64,000 nt of DNA from Microbacteriaceae bacterium (GCA_947452675.1 CANGDL010000001.1:62001-126000); one strand, 5' to 3'; positions 27,785-38,334 are shown, counted from the first letter of the stretch. Notes: a model not told the origin generated them from the letters alone. Translations and numbers: made by a program.

Positions 27785-30700
27785 CTAAACCGAGAAGTAT
27801 TTCGCTTCGGGGTGGTGCAGAACCATCGCGTCTGTTGACTGCTCCGGATGAAGTTGGAGTTCTTCTGAAAGGGTTACGCCAATCAATTCGGGCTTGAGTA
27901 GTTCGACTAATTTCACGCGATCCTCAAGCTCGGGACATGCTGGATAGCCGAATGAGTAACGCGCACCGCGATAGTCGAGCTTGAATAAACCTTCGACCTC
28001 GGTCGGGTCCTCGCCTGAGAATCCGAGTTCCTCGCGAACTCGAGCGTGCCAAAATTCAGCCAGAGCTTCAGTGAGTTGCACAGAAAGTCCATGGAGTTCG
28101 AGGTAATCGCGATATTCATTGCTCGCATAGATCTCATTAGCCACTTCGGAAACCCGATTTCCCATGGTCACGAGTTGGAAAGGGACGACGTCGATTTTTC
28201 CGCTGTCCTTCGAGGCAACGAAATCGCTCAGGCAAAGGTGACGATCACGGGTCTGTCGCGGGAAAGTGAACCTGAGGCGTTCGGTTCCCGGCACTCCGCC
28301 AGAGCCTCCATCGGTTGCTCCCTCTGGGCCGTGGTGAAGGATTACTAGGTCGTCGCCATCGGAAATTGCTGGAAAGTAACCATAAACCACGGCAGCCTCA
28401 AGGAGCCCTTCGGTCTGAATGCGGTCCATCCAAGCGCGTAGACGTGGGCGACCCTCAGTTTCAACGAGTTCTTCATAGCTGGCACCATCTTCGGCTCGAG
28501 AAGGCTTGAGCCCCCATTGCCCCATAAACGTCGCGCGTTCATCCAAGAACGATGCATAGTCGCGGAGTGGGATGCCTTTAACGATCCGCGAGCCCCAGAA
28601 CGGAGGTGTCGGAATGGAGTTGTCGCTTGCTACGTCTGAACGGTCAGGCATCATGTCTGGAACGGTGTGTACGAGTTTGCTCACCGGCTTGACGACACGC
28701 TTTTTGAGCGGCGGTAAAGTCACGGAGGTGTCACCTCGCTTGATTTTTACTAGCGCATCCATGAGGCGAAGTCCTTCGAACGCGTCGCGAGCATATCGAA
28801 CTTCTCCATCAAATATCTCTGCAAGATCTTGTTCGACGAAGCTTCGAGTGAGGGCAGCGCCACCAAGAATGACTGGCCACCGTTCGGCTACTCCACGAAG
28901 GTTCATCTCCTCGAGGTTTTCCTTCATAATTTGGGTGGACTTCACCAGCAACCCACTCAAGCCAATCACGTCAACATTGTGCTCTTCAGCGGCATCCAGG
29001 ATGGCATTGATTGGCTGCTTGATTCCGATGTTTACGGTTTCGAAACCGTTATTACTCAGAATGATGTCGACCAAATTCTTGCCGATGTCGTGCACGTCAC
29101 CGCGAACGGTCGCAAGCAAGATGCGACCCTTGCCCTCATCCTCAGTTTTCTCGATGAACGGTTCGAGGTGAGCCACGGCAGCCTTCATGACTTCGGCAGA
29201 TTGCAGCACGAACGGCAACTGCATCTCTCCCCTACCGAACAATTCACCGACCACCTTCATACCTTCCAGCAAGTGGTCATTGATAATTTGCAAAGCCTTC
29301 ATGCCGTTGGTCATGGCTTCATCCAGGTCTGCTTCGAGACCCTTCTTCTCGCCGTCGATGATTCGTCGTTGAAGACGCTCGTCGAGAGGCATTGCGGCCA
29401 ACTCCTCTGACCGTGACTGTCGAGCAGCCTTAGAGTCGACACCACTGAAAACATCGAGGAAGTGGGTTAAAGGGTCGTAGCTAACGTTGCCTTCGGTGTC
29501 GTACTCGCGCTTGTCGTAGATCAGATCCATTGCAGCGTCCAGCTGCTCTTGAGGAATCTGGTTGAGCGGCATAATGCGAGCCGCGTGAACGATGGCGCTG
29601 GTCAAACCTGCCTGGACGCATTCATGTAAGAAGACGGAGTTTAATACGTGACGTGCGGCCGGGCTTAGGCCGAATGAAATGTTCGAGATTCCTAGCGTGC
29701 TCTGAACTCCAGGATGTGCCGCATTAAGACGTCGGATGGCTTCGATGGTCTCGATCCCGTCGCGGCGGGTTTCATCTTGGCCGGTCGCAATTGGGAAGGT
29801 GAGGGTGTCGACGGTGATGTCGACAAGGTTCATTCCCCAGTTTTGGGTCAAATCTTTGATCAAGCGATCGGCAATGGCAAACTTGGTTTCGGCTGTGCGA
29901 GCCTGGCCCTCTTCATCGATGGTTAGCGCAACAACAGCCGCCCCGTGCTCGACCACGAGAGGCATGATTCGCGCGAAGCGAGAGGTCGGCCCATCGCCAT
30001 CCTCATAGTTCACAGAGTTGATCATGGCGCGACCACCCATGCATTCGAGGCCTGCTTCAAGAACCGCGGGCTCGGTTGAGTCAAGAACCAGCGGCAAGGT
30101 AGTTGCCGTAGCCAGGCGACTAACCAATTCACGAGCATCGCGAACGCCATCGCGTCCTACATAGTCGACACATACGTCAAGTAGGTGCGCACCTTCGCGA
30201 GTTTGAGATCTAGCGATTTCGAGGCACTCTTCCCAGTTCTCCTCGAGCATTGCTTCACGGAAAGCTTTCGAACCATTCGCGTTGGTGCGTTCACCAATTG
30301 AAAGATAAGTCATGGTCTGGTCGAATGGCTGGTGCTGGTAAAGACTCGCCAAACCAGGCTCGACAATCAGAGTCGGGCGAGCAGGTTTCTTGCCCGCGAC
30401 GGCATCGGCCACTGCCTGTATGTGTGCAGGGGTAGTGCCACAGCAGCCGCCAATAAGACCTGCCCCATAGTCATTGACGAACTGAAGTTGGGCGGTCGCT
30501 AGCTCGCTCGGAGTAAGCGGGTAGTGAGCGCCATGAGGGCCCAGAATTGGCAGACCCGCGTTTGGCATAACAGTCACCGGTAGGTTCGAATACTTCGAAA
30601 GGTAGCGAAGATGTTCGCTCATTTCGGTCGGGCCGGTCGCGCAGTTCAAGCCGATCGAATCGATACCCAATGCACTAAGAGCCGTAAGCGCAGCCCCGAT

Positions 30701-31330
30701 TTCGGAACCCAAAAGCATGGTTCCAGTGGTCTCGATGGTTACGGAAACGATGATTGGAACATAAATCGCCAACGCGTTCATCGCACGCTTCGCGCCAATC
30801 ACAGCACTCTTCGCTTGAAGCAAGTCCTGGGCAGTTTCGATCAGTACCGCATCAACGCCACCGTTCAAGAGGCCAAGCGTTTGCTTTTGGTATGCATCCC
30901 GAAGAACGGAGAACTTTTCGTGCCCAAGGCTCGGCAATTTAGTGCCTGGGCCAACGGAACCCAATACGTATCGGGGTTTTTCATCCGTGCTGAAATCATC
31001 AGCAATTTGGCGAGCAATTTGAGCACCGGCCAAAGCCAATTCTTCGATCCGACTCTCGATGCCATACTCGGCGAGGTTTGCGAAGTTTGCGCCAAATGTA
31101 TTGGTCTCGATCGCCTCGGCACCTGCCTTGAGATATTGGGCGTGGATGCTGCTGATGATGTCCGGGCGAGTGACATTAAGGATTTCGTTGCAACCCTCGT
31201 GGTTCTGGAAGTCATCCATGGTTGGACTGGCGTCCTGAATCATGGTTCCCATGGCGCCATCCGCCACTACAACACGGGTTTTTATGGCGTCGAGAAGCTG
31301 CTGCGAGCGAGGGGTAAACATAGGCTTCAA
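27785..31330 (-). CDS. metH: Cobalamin-dependent methionine synthase
   Basis: 1181 aa; homocysteine-binding GGCCGTTPAHI, pterin-binding, B12 motif GDVHDIGKNLVDI, activation domain. Confidence 0.97.
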   Translation of the reverse strand: MKPMFTPRSQQLLDAIKTRVVVADGAMGTMIQDASPTMDDFQNHEGCNEILNVTRPDIISSIHAQYLKAGAEAIETNTFGANFANLAEYGIESRIEELALAGAQIARQIADDFSTDEKPRYVLGSVGPGTKLPSLGHEKFSVLRDAYQKQTLGLLNGGVDAVLIETAQDLLQAKSAVIGAKRAMNALAIYVPIIVSVTIETTGTMLLGSEIGAALTALSALGIDSIGLNCATGPTEMSEHLRYLSKYSNLPVTVMPNAGLPILGPHGAHYPLTPSELATAQLQFVNDYGAGLIGGCCGTTPAHIQAVADAVAGKKPARPTLIVEPGLASLYQHQPFDQTMTYLSIGERTNANGSKAFREAMLEENWEECLEIARSQTREGAHLLDVCVDYVGRDGVRDARELVSRLATATTLPLVLDSTEPAVLEAGLECMGGRAMINSVNYEDGDGPTSRFARIMPLVVEHGAAVVALTIDEEGQARTAETKFAIADRLIKDLTQNWGMNLVDITVDTLTFPIATGQDETRRDGIETIEAIRRLNAAHPGVQSTLGISNISFGLSPAARHVLNSVFLHECVQAGLTSAIVHAARIMPLNQIPQEQLDAAMDLIYDKREYDTEGNVSYDPLTHFLDVFSGVDSKAARQSRSEELAAMPLDERLQRRIIDGEKKGLEADLDEAMTNGMKALQIINDHLLEGMKVVGELFGRGEMQLPFVLQSAEVMKAAVAHLEPFIEKTEDEGKGRILLATVRGDVHDIGKNLVDIILSNNGFETVNIGIKQPINAILDAAEEHNVDVIGLSGLLVKSTQIMKENLEEMNLRGVAERWPVILGGAALTRSFVEQDLAEIFDGEVRYARDAFEGLRLMDALVKIKRGDTSVTLPPLKKRVVKPVSKLVHTVPDMMPDRSDVASDNSIPTPPFWGSRIVKGIPLRDYASFLDERATFMGQWGLKPSRAEDGASYEELVETEGRPRLRAWMDRIQTEGLLEAAVVYGYFPAISDGDDLVILHHGPEGATDGGSGGVPGTERLRFTFPRQTRDRHLCLSDFVASKDSGKIDVVPFQLVTMGNRVSEVANEIYASNEYRDYLELHGLSVQLTEALAEFWHARVREELGFSGEDPTEVEGLFKLDYRGARYSFGYPACPELEDRVKLVELLKPELIGVTLSEELQLHPEQSTDAMVLHHPEAKYFSV

Positions 31331-31377
31331 GTCTACCTGAGGCGTAATCTTGTCGGGGCTTGGAATATACTTATCAA

Positions 31378-32292
31378 ATGCCCGATTTTCCGCTACTTAG
31401 AAAGAGCCCGGCCGGCCCATTTGAGACCGTCACCGAAGCTCTGGGTGCGCGTTCGGGCAAACGGGAACCTGCGCTCTCCTTTGAATTTTTTCCGCCTCGA
31501 GATGAAGCAGCAGCAGCCGACCAACTTTGGCGCTCGTTTGACTCTTTGATGGAAGTTTCCCCTGACTTTGTCTCAGTCACTTATGGGGCCGGTGGTTCAA
31601 ATCGAGAGACTTCGTTGGCCGTTGTCGAGCGTATGGCGACTGAAATCATGACGATTGGGCACCTAACTTGCGTTGGTGGTTCACGCGCAAGCACTGCCGA
31701 GACGATCAGGCGTTTCGAGGCCGCCGGTGTGCACTCAATCCTGGCACTACGGGGTGATGCTCCAAAGGACAACCCCTCCGCCCTTCTTAACGGTGAGCTA
31801 AAGAGCGCACTCGAATTGGTGCACCTGGTCCGACAGACATCCAGCTTGGAGGTCGGTGTCGCAGCTTTCCCAGAGGTTCATCCAGAATCTCCCCACATGG
31901 AACACGACTCCATGTTGCTCGAGATGAAGCAATCTGCGGGAGCAACCTACGCGATGACTCAGCTATTCTTCACCGTCGAGGCCTACACCGACCTAGTGGC
32001 TAGTGCAAAGGTAGCCGGAGCTACTATGCCCATCATCCCCGGACTGATGCCAGTGGGTAACGCGGCAAAAGTACTTCGCATGGCTGAAATGAGCGGAGCC
32101 GCTGTCCCGGTTGAACTCTTGAAGAAATTGGAAAACGCAAGTGACACCGAGGCTCGAATAATCGGTATGGATTATTCGATCAAACTTGCGCGCGACTTGA
32201 TCGATGCCGGTGCACCCGGTCTCCACATCTTCAGCATGAATCTTTCAAAAGCTGCGCTCGAAGTTGCACGTGGCGCAGGCCTTTGTCTCTAG
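31378..32292 (+). CDS. metF: Methylenetetrahydrofolate reductase
   Basis: SFEFFPPRDEAA; VSVTYGAGGSNRETS; start ATG 31378. Confidence 0.95.
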   Translation: MPDFPLLRKSPAGPFETVTEALGARSGKREPALSFEFFPPRDEAAAADQLWRSFDSLMEVSPDFVSVTYGAGGSNRETSLAVVERMATEIMTIGHLTCVGGSRASTAETIRRFEAAGVHSILALRGDAPKDNPSALLNGELKSALELVHLVRQTSSLEVGVAAFPEVHPESPHMEHDSMLLEMKQSAGATYAMTQLFFTVEAYTDLVASAKVAGATMPIIPGLMPVGNAAKVLRMAEMSGAAVPVELLKKLENASDTEARIIGMDYSIKLARDLIDAGAPGLHIFSMNLSKAALEVARGAGLCL

Positions 32293-32311
32293 TAGTCAAT
32301 AGCCTTTAGTT

Positions 32312-33040
32312 ATGACTGAACAGCAACTTAGCTTCGATTTCACGCCAGACCTGCCTGGTTGGGCACAAAACATCGCAGTTTTTGATCTAGAAACCACCGG
32401 CCTTGACCTAACCGACGCGCGCATCGTCACGGCTTGCGCTGTTGAGCTAGACGCAGCCGGCCAGATTGTGGGTAAGGACATCGAATGGTTGGCCGACCCG
32501 GTCATTGAGATTCCTACCCAGGCCAGCGATGTTCACGGCGTTACCACTGAGGTCGCCAGGCGTGATGGTCGCCCTGCCGCCGAGGTTGTTTCTGAACTGC
32601 TAGATACTCTTCGCGGATTCTTTGAGCGCGGGCTGCCGGTCGTTGCCTACAACGCACCATACGATTTTACGATCTTGCACTTTGAGGCATTGCGTCACGG
32701 CCTGACTCCCCTCGTCGATCCAAGCCCAATCATCGACCCGCTGGTGATAGATAAGTTCAAAGACAAGTTCCGCAAAGGAAAACGTCGTCTCGAAAATGCG
32801 GCTGAGTTTTATCACGTGGTCTTGGATGACGCCCACAATGCCACCGCAGATGCCGTTGCCGCCGGTCGCGTAGCTCAAGCAATCGCGCGACGCTGGGCAT
32901 CGGAACTGCCAGCAAGTGCGGCGGAATTGCATGACCTTCAGGTCGGCTGGAGCGAATATCTTGATGCAGATTTTGAGTCATACATGCGCCGAAACAACCC
33001 CGACTTCTCAATCAAACGCGGCTGGCCTCTAAAACTCTAG
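32312..33040 (+). CDS. DnaQ-like 3'-5' exonuclease
   Basis: AVFDLETTGLDLTDARIVTACAV; YNAPYDFTILHFE; HNATADAVAAGRVAQAI. Confidence 0.92.
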   Translation: MTEQQLSFDFTPDLPGWAQNIAVFDLETTGLDLTDARIVTACAVELDAAGQIVGKDIEWLADPVIEIPTQASDVHGVTTEVARRDGRPAAEVVSELLDTLRGFFERGLPVVAYNAPYDFTILHFEALRHGLTPLVDPSPIIDPLVIDKFKDKFRKGKRRLENAAEFYHVVLDDAHNATADAVAAGRVAQAIARRWASELPASAAELHDLQVGWSEYLDADFESYMRRNNPDFSIKRGWPLKL

Positions 33041-33080
33041 GGAACTGGGCATTCGCCGCCCTCGTAAATCTTTGTTAAAA

Positions 33081-33110
33081 AGAAAAACCCCGCCGAAGCG
33101 AGGTTTTTCT
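33081..33110. terminator. Bidirectional terminator-like hairpin
   Basis: agaaaaacc-c-cgc-cgaa-gcg-a-ggtttttct with one mismatch. Confidence 0.75.
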
Positions 33111-33219
33111 ATCTCAACCTTAGGATTTGTGGACATCCTTGGTCCCGCGGTATGTATTAGATACCGAAGTCTAGTTTGTAGCTTAGGCGTCGAAACCTTT
33201 TGCGATAACGGTTTTACCG

Positions 33220-33471
33220 TTACGCACCAAAACCCTTGTAACGAGCGTTGAAGCGCTCAACGCGACCCGCGGTGTCCATGATGCGCTGCTTACCGGTGTA
33301 GAAAGGGTGTGATGCTGAAGAGATTTCAACGTCGAAAACTGGGTAGCTGTTGCCGTCTTCCCACTCAATGGTCTTGCTGCTTGACGCGGTTGAGCGAGTA
33401 AGGAACGCTACACCCGAGGCCAAGTCGCGGAAAACAACGGTCTCATACTTTGGGTGAATGTCTGCCTTCAT
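33220..33471 (-). CDS. rpmE2: 50S ribosomal protein L31 type B
   Basis: [28 protein letters not shown]...[25 protein letters not shown]; no CxxC zinc motif; start 33471. Confidence 0.95.
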   Translation of the reverse strand: MKADIHPKYETVVFRDLASGVAFLTRSTASSSKTIEWEDGNSYPVFDVEISSASHPFYTGKQRIMDTAGRVERFNARYKGFGA

Positions 33472-33598
33472 GGGTAACTTCCTAGTTGTTCTAACGGATT
33501 TCTTAAAAACTTTGGGGTGGTGTCTAAAAGGCACCAAGGGTCAAGCATAACAGAATGAAACAGTCAGGGAAAGCACTAAACCCGAATCTTTTTATCGC

Positions 33599-34384
33599 CT
33601 AGTGTTTCGCGCGCGCGCGGTAACGCCCATCCGCGTAATCGACTTCAACACTGAATCCGAAAGCCTCGGAGATCTTTGTCGAGGTTAGGGTGTGGCCTAT
33701 CTCGCCAGCGGCATAGACCTGGCCTTCTCGAAGAATTAGCGCGTGGGTGAAACCGGCTGGAATCTCTTCAAGGTGATGTGTGACCATAACCATAGCGGGT
33801 GCGGTCGGAGCCGAGGCGTACTGGCCAATGATGCTAATGGTTTGTTCGCGAGCGGCTAGGTCAAGGCTGGCAACTGGTTCATCGAGTAGCAAAAGTTCAG
33901 GGTCCGGCATCACCGCGCGAGCAATTTGGGTGCGCTTGCGTTCGCCGTCGCTCAAGGTTCCGAAGGCTCGGTCAGCGTAACTTTCAAGAGCCCACTCGTT
34001 CAAGACGCGGCGAGCCCGACGTTCGTCGATGTCGTCATATTTTTCGTTCCAACGGCCGGTAACGGCATAACTGGCTGTCATTACGGCATTTAAAACGGTC
34101 TCGGAGTTTGGGATGTGAGATGCAAGTGCGCTCGATGCAAAACCGATACGGGTGCGAAGTTCGAAGACATTAATCTCGCCCATACGCTCATTAAGAATGG
34201 TCGCCTGGCCGCTTGATGGGTGGATTTGGGCACCAACTACTCGAAGCAGAGTGGTCTTGCCTGCACCGTTGGGGCCGACGATTACCCATCGTTGATCAGA
34301 CTCAACCTGCCAGTCGACATTGTTAAGAATTGGGCGCTGATCGCGCACCACAGTGACATTGTTTAGATCGATAACGCGGGACAT
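33599..34384 (-). CDS. ABC transporter ATP-binding protein without adjacent permease
   Basis: Walker A GPNGAGKTT, LSDGERKRTQIARAVMPDPELLLLDEP. Confidence 0.9.
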   Translation of the reverse strand: MSRVIDLNNVTVVRDQRPILNNVDWQVESDQRWVIVGPNGAGKTTLLRVVGAQIHPSSGQATILNERMGEINVFELRTRIGFASSALASHIPNSETVLNAVMTASYAVTGRWNEKYDDIDERRARRVLNEWALESYADRAFGTLSDGERKRTQIARAVMPDPELLLLDEPVASLDLAAREQTISIIGQYASAPTAPAMVMVTHHLEEIPAGFTHALILREGQVYAAGEIGHTLTSTKISEAFGFSVEVDYADGRYRARAKH

Positions 34385-34393
34385 GCTTTTAGC

Positions 34394-35584
34394 CTAGAGG
34401 TTTCCGGCGATGGCTCTCTGATAGACGCGAATAGTTTGTTCTGCAATGCTGTCCCAACTGAAGTGTTCTTCGACTCGTTTGCGGCCGGCAGCACCAAATT
34501 GAGCCAATTTCGGGTGTTCAAGCATCTCATTCAGAGCGGCCGCGAAATCTGATACGAACTTTGCCTCATCAAGCGGTTTGCCACTTCCGTCCTGAAGTTG
34601 CTCGATCTCGACCAGTAGTCCGGTTTCTCCGTGCAAGACAACCTCAGGAATGCCACCAGTTGCAGTTGCGACTACGGGTGTGCCACATGCCATTGCCTCA
34701 AGGTTAACGATGCCAAGCGGTTCATAAATCGACGGACAAGCGAAAACGGTCGCAGCCGAAAGTATGGCAATAAGTTCAGCTCGGTTCACGTGCTTTTCAA
34801 CCCAGACGACGTTGTCGCGGTGCTTTCGAAGCTCGTTGACCAGCTCAGTCACCTCGGCAAGAATTTCCGGGGTATCAGGAGCCCCCGCGCAAAGCACTAA
34901 CTGAACGTCTGCAGGTAATTCTCGAGCCGCCTTGATTAGGTATGGCAAACCCTTCTGCATCGTGATTCGACCGACGAAGACAACGCTGCGCTTGTCGGGG
35001 TCTATTCCATTGGCTCGAACTAGGTCAGGATTATCGGCTGCTTGGAAAGCATCGAGGTCAATACCGTTGTGAACCACGGTCACCTTGTTCGGGTCGAGCT
35101 GAGGATAGGCGCGCAGAATGTCTTTTCTCATTCCATCCGAGACGGCGATGATTCCCGTCGCCCCCTCGTAGGCGGTGCGTTCCACCCAGGATGATAGTCG
35201 GTATCCCCCGCCGAGCTGTTGCTCTTTCCAGGGGCGCAAAGGCTCAAGGCTGTGGGCGGTGATGAGGTGCGGGATTCCATGGAGCGACCCTGCCACCTGC
35301 CCGGCGAAGTTTGCATACCAAGTGTGTGAATGCACCAAATCGGCACCTGCGATGTCGGAAACCATGCTGAGGTCAACCGCCATAGTCTGCAGCGCTCCAT
35401 TCGCACCGTCAAACTCGCTGTTGTGACGATAGGCGAATGTATCTTTTTCATTACGTTCTTCACCGAAACAACGCACCTGAACATCTATCTGTCTGCGCAA
35501 AACTCTCACTAGTTCCGCGACATGTACGCCCGCTCCGCCGTAAATGGCAGGTGGGTATTCCTTGCTGATCAGGTCGATTCTCAT
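34394..35584 (-). CDS. glgA: Glycogen synthase (actinobacterial GT4 type)
   Basis: SKEYPPAIYGGAGVHVAELVR; FACPSIYEPLGIVNLEAMACGTPVVAT. Confidence 0.93.
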   Translation of the reverse strand: MRIDLISKEYPPAIYGGAGVHVAELVRVLRRQIDVQVRCFGEERNEKDTFAYRHNSEFDGANGALQTMAVDLSMVSDIAGADLVHSHTWYANFAGQVAGSLHGIPHLITAHSLEPLRPWKEQQLGGGYRLSSWVERTAYEGATGIIAVSDGMRKDILRAYPQLDPNKVTVVHNGIDLDAFQAADNPDLVRANGIDPDKRSVVFVGRITMQKGLPYLIKAARELPADVQLVLCAGAPDTPEILAEVTELVNELRKHRDNVVWVEKHVNRAELIAILSAATVFACPSIYEPLGIVNLEAMACGTPVVATATGGIPEVVLHGETGLLVEIEQLQDGSGKPLDEAKFVSDFAAALNEMLEHPKLAQFGAAGRKRVEEHFSWDSIAEQTIRVYQRAIAGNL

Positions 35585-35631
35585 GTCGCCATGTTACTCC
35601 GCCGACACATTTGCCGAATAACATTTGAATC

Positions 35632-36873
35632 ATGAGTGCACTACGTGTTTTTGGAATGGTTCTCGCTGGTGGCGAGGGCAAGCGCCTGATGCCTCTGACC
35701 GCGGACCGCGCTAAGCCAGCGGTTCCGTTCGGGGGAAGCTACCGCCTTATCGACTTCGCTTTGTCGAACCTGATTAATTCTGGTTTGCGTCGCATCGTCG
35801 TATTGACCCAATACAAGTCTCATAGCCTTGACCGGCACATCTCGCTTACCTGGCGCATGTCTCCTCTGCTCGGCGCCTACGTAGCTTCCGTTCCTGCACA
35901 GCAGAGATTAGGCAAGCGTTGGTTCTCGGGTTCAGCTGACGCAATCCTGCAGAGCATGAACTTGCTCAGCGACGAGCGGCCAGACATCGTTGTAGTCGTA
36001 GGTGCGGACCACGTCTATCGCATGGATTTTGATCAGATGATCGAGGCTCACATCAAATCGGGTCGAGGTGTCACTGTCGCAGCGATTAGACAGCCGCTGA
36101 ACCTAGCTAATCAGTTTGGGGTGATCGAAGTTGACGATAAAGATCACACCAAGATTGCAGAGTTCAAAGAGAAGCCAGCAAATCCAAAGGGCTTGCCAGA
36201 CTCCCCCAACGAGGTTTTGGCATCGATGGGTAACTACGTTTTCACAGCCCAAGCGCTAATCGATGCGATTGAGCACGATGGAACGCTTGAGGATTCATCA
36301 CACGACATGGGTGGCGACATCGTGCCATACATGGTCAGTCGCGAAGATGCCGGCGTGTATGACTTCACCTACAACGAGATTCCTGGTTCGACTGAGCGCG
36401 ACCACTCATACTGGCGCGATGTGGGAACAATGGATTCTTACTATGAGGCTCACATGGACCTGATTTCGGTCATGCCAGTGTTCAACCTGTATAACAGTGA
36501 ATGGCCGGTTCACACCCAGCAGATCAACCTACCACCAGCGAAGTTTGTGCACGATGGTGAAGGCAACCAGGGGCGAACCACCGACTCGATCGTTTCGCTC
36601 GGCACCGTGGTTTCTGGCGGCATAGTGGAGCGAAGCGTTCTTTCGCCTAACGTCCGTGTGCATTCTCGTGCACTTGTCACCGACTCGATTTTGCTGGACG
36701 GTGTCCAAATTGGCCGTGATTGCACCGTTCGAAAGGCTATCCTCGACAAGAGCGTCGTAGTAGCCGACGGCGCATCGATCGGTGTCGACAAGCAACGTGA
36801 TCTTGACCGTGGATTCTTCGTCACCGACTCGGGTATTACCGTGGTTGGAAAGGGCGTTCTGGTTACTCCGTGA
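35632..36873 (+). CDS. glgC: Glucose-1-phosphate adenylyltransferase
   Basis: [37 protein letters not shown]. Confidence 0.97.
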   Translation: MSALRVFGMVLAGGEGKRLMPLTADRAKPAVPFGGSYRLIDFALSNLINSGLRRIVVLTQYKSHSLDRHISLTWRMSPLLGAYVASVPAQQRLGKRWFSGSADAILQSMNLLSDERPDIVVVVGADHVYRMDFDQMIEAHIKSGRGVTVAAIRQPLNLANQFGVIEVDDKDHTKIAEFKEKPANPKGLPDSPNEVLASMGNYVFTAQALIDAIEHDGTLEDSSHDMGGDIVPYMVSREDAGVYDFTYNEIPGSTERDHSYWRDVGTMDSYYEAHMDLISVMPVFNLYNSEWPVHTQQINLPPAKFVHDGEGNQGRTTDSIVSLGTVVSGGIVERSVLSPNVRVHSRALVTDSILLDGVQIGRDCTVRKAILDKSVVVADGASIGVDKQRDLDRGFFVTDSGITVVGKGVLVTP

Positions 36874-37502
36874 CCCAGTTTTTAGTTGTCTTTGATGTTG
36901 ATTCGACTCTCATCGAGGATGAAGTCATTGAATTATTGGCCGATGTCGCTGGAAAGCGCGCGGAAGTTGCTGCTGTAACCGACCGCGCCATGGCCGGCGA
37001 GCTAGATTTTGCCGAAAGTCTGATTGAGCGCGTGAAGACTCTTGCCGGTCTTCCCGAGTCAGTTTTTGAAGATGTCCTAAAGCGTATTAGGGTCACCACT
37101 GGCGCAAAGGCGCTGATCGATGCAGTTCACGCATCCGGTGGCAAGGTCGGAGCCGTTTCAGGTGGTTTCAACCAACTGCTAACTCCCCTATCGCAAATTC
37201 TTGAGCTTGACTTTGCCCGAGCCAATCAACTCGAAGTGGTTTCTGGATTCTTGACCGGCAAGGTTCTTGGTGACATTGTTGACCGCCAAGCCAAGGCCGA
37301 CGCCTTGATTGAATGGGCGGCAGCAACTGGCACGCCAATTGAGAAAACAGTTGCAGTGGGCGATGGCGCAAATGACTTATCGATGATGGCTGTTGCCGGG
37401 CTAGGCGTCGGATTTAACTGCAAGCCGATTGTCCGCGAGCACGCGGATTTCATCCTCGAAGGAAACGATCTTTCGAAACTAACCGAAAAGCTCGGAATTT
37501 AG
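36870..37502 (+). CDS. serB: Phosphoserine phosphatase
   Basis: [39 protein letters not shown]. Confidence 0.94.
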   Translation: MTQFLVVFDVDSTLIEDEVIELLADVAGKRAEVAAVTDRAMAGELDFAESLIERVKTLAGLPESVFEDVLKRIRVTTGAKALIDAVHASGGKVGAVSGGFNQLLTPLSQILELDFARANQLEVVSGFLTGKVLGDIVDRQAKADALIEWAAATGTPIEKTVAVGDGANDLSMMAVAGLGVGFNCKPIVREHADFILEGNDLSKLTEKLGI

Positions 37503-37504
37503 CC

Positions 37505-38215
37505 CTAGTGGCCCATTCCTAGACCGCCATCAACCGGAATGACCGCGCCAGAAATGTAGCTGGCCTCGTCGCTCGCCAACCAGGCAACGACCTTGGCGAC
37601 TTCTTCAGGCTGTGCAAAACGGCCTGCTGGAATCTTCTTTTTATATTCATCTTGCTGCGCTTCAGGCAGAGCAGCGGTCATGTCGGTGTCAATAAATCCA
37701 GGCGCGACGACGTTGGCGGTGATGCCTCTTGCACCTAGTTCTCGGGTTACTGAACGGGCCATGCCAACCAGCGCAGACTTTGCCGCTGAGTAATTGACCT
37801 GACCGGCTGAACCTAGAAGTCCGACAACTGAACCAATGAGGATTACACGGCCAAATCGGGCCTTGATCATTCCCTTGGTCGCTCTGCGAAGTACTCGGAA
37901 AACGCCGTTCAGGTTGGTATCTATGACTTCTTCGAATTCTTCATCGGTCATTCGCATCAAAAGTGTGTCGCGAGTGATGCCAGCGTTGGCAACGAGAACC
38001 TCGATAGCGCCGAGTTTCTCTTCAACCTCCGCAAATGCTGCATCGAGAGAAGCAGGATCGGTTACATCGGCCTTTACGCTTAGTGTCCCCTCGGGCCCAG
38101 AGCCACTTCGAACGGTTACAGCAACACGGTGCCCCTGGCGAACAAACTCTTCGGCAATCGAGCGGCCAATGCCGCGGTTTCCGCCGGTGACCAAAACGGT
38201 TCTAGGTGTGCTCAT
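37505..38215 (-). CDS. fabG: 3-oxoacyl-ACP reductase
   Basis: VTGGNRGIGRSIA; NAGITRD; YSAAKSALVGMARS; C-terminal PVDGGLGMGH. Confidence 0.94.
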   Translation of the reverse strand: MSTPRTVLVTGGNRGIGRSIAEEFVRQGHRVAVTVRSGSGPEGTLSVKADVTDPASLDAAFAEVEEKLGAIEVLVANAGITRDTLLMRMTDEEFEEVIDTNLNGVFRVLRRATKGMIKARFGRVILIGSVVGLLGSAGQVNYSAAKSALVGMARSVTRELGARGITANVVAPGFIDTDMTAALPEAQQDEYKKKIPAGRFAQPEEVAKVVAWLASDEASYISGAVIPVDGGLGMGH

Positions 38216-38334
38216 GAAGGTATCTCTCTTGGGAATACAATTTGAAATGTAGCGCTTGGGACAAGAGCAAGTGTAGCGTTTTGGCCAGTTTTAAAACCCA
38301 TCCCCGCGCATAGAGACTTCATGAAAGGCTCCAA

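Noticed and set aside
28572-29410. Two long plus-strand ORFs (199 and 193 aa) inside metH
   Set aside because: Overlapping shadow ORFs in two frames opposite conserved B12-binding sequence; low-complexity Ser/Arg composition
30611-31549. 312-aa ORF antisense to metH
   Set aside because: Lies opposite the well-supported metH CDS; composition looks like a complementary-frame shadow ORF with no recognisable domain
31595-31612. T-arm-like ggttcaaatc suggesting a tRNA
   Set aside because: Inside metF (GGSNRET codons); no acceptor or anticodon stems around it
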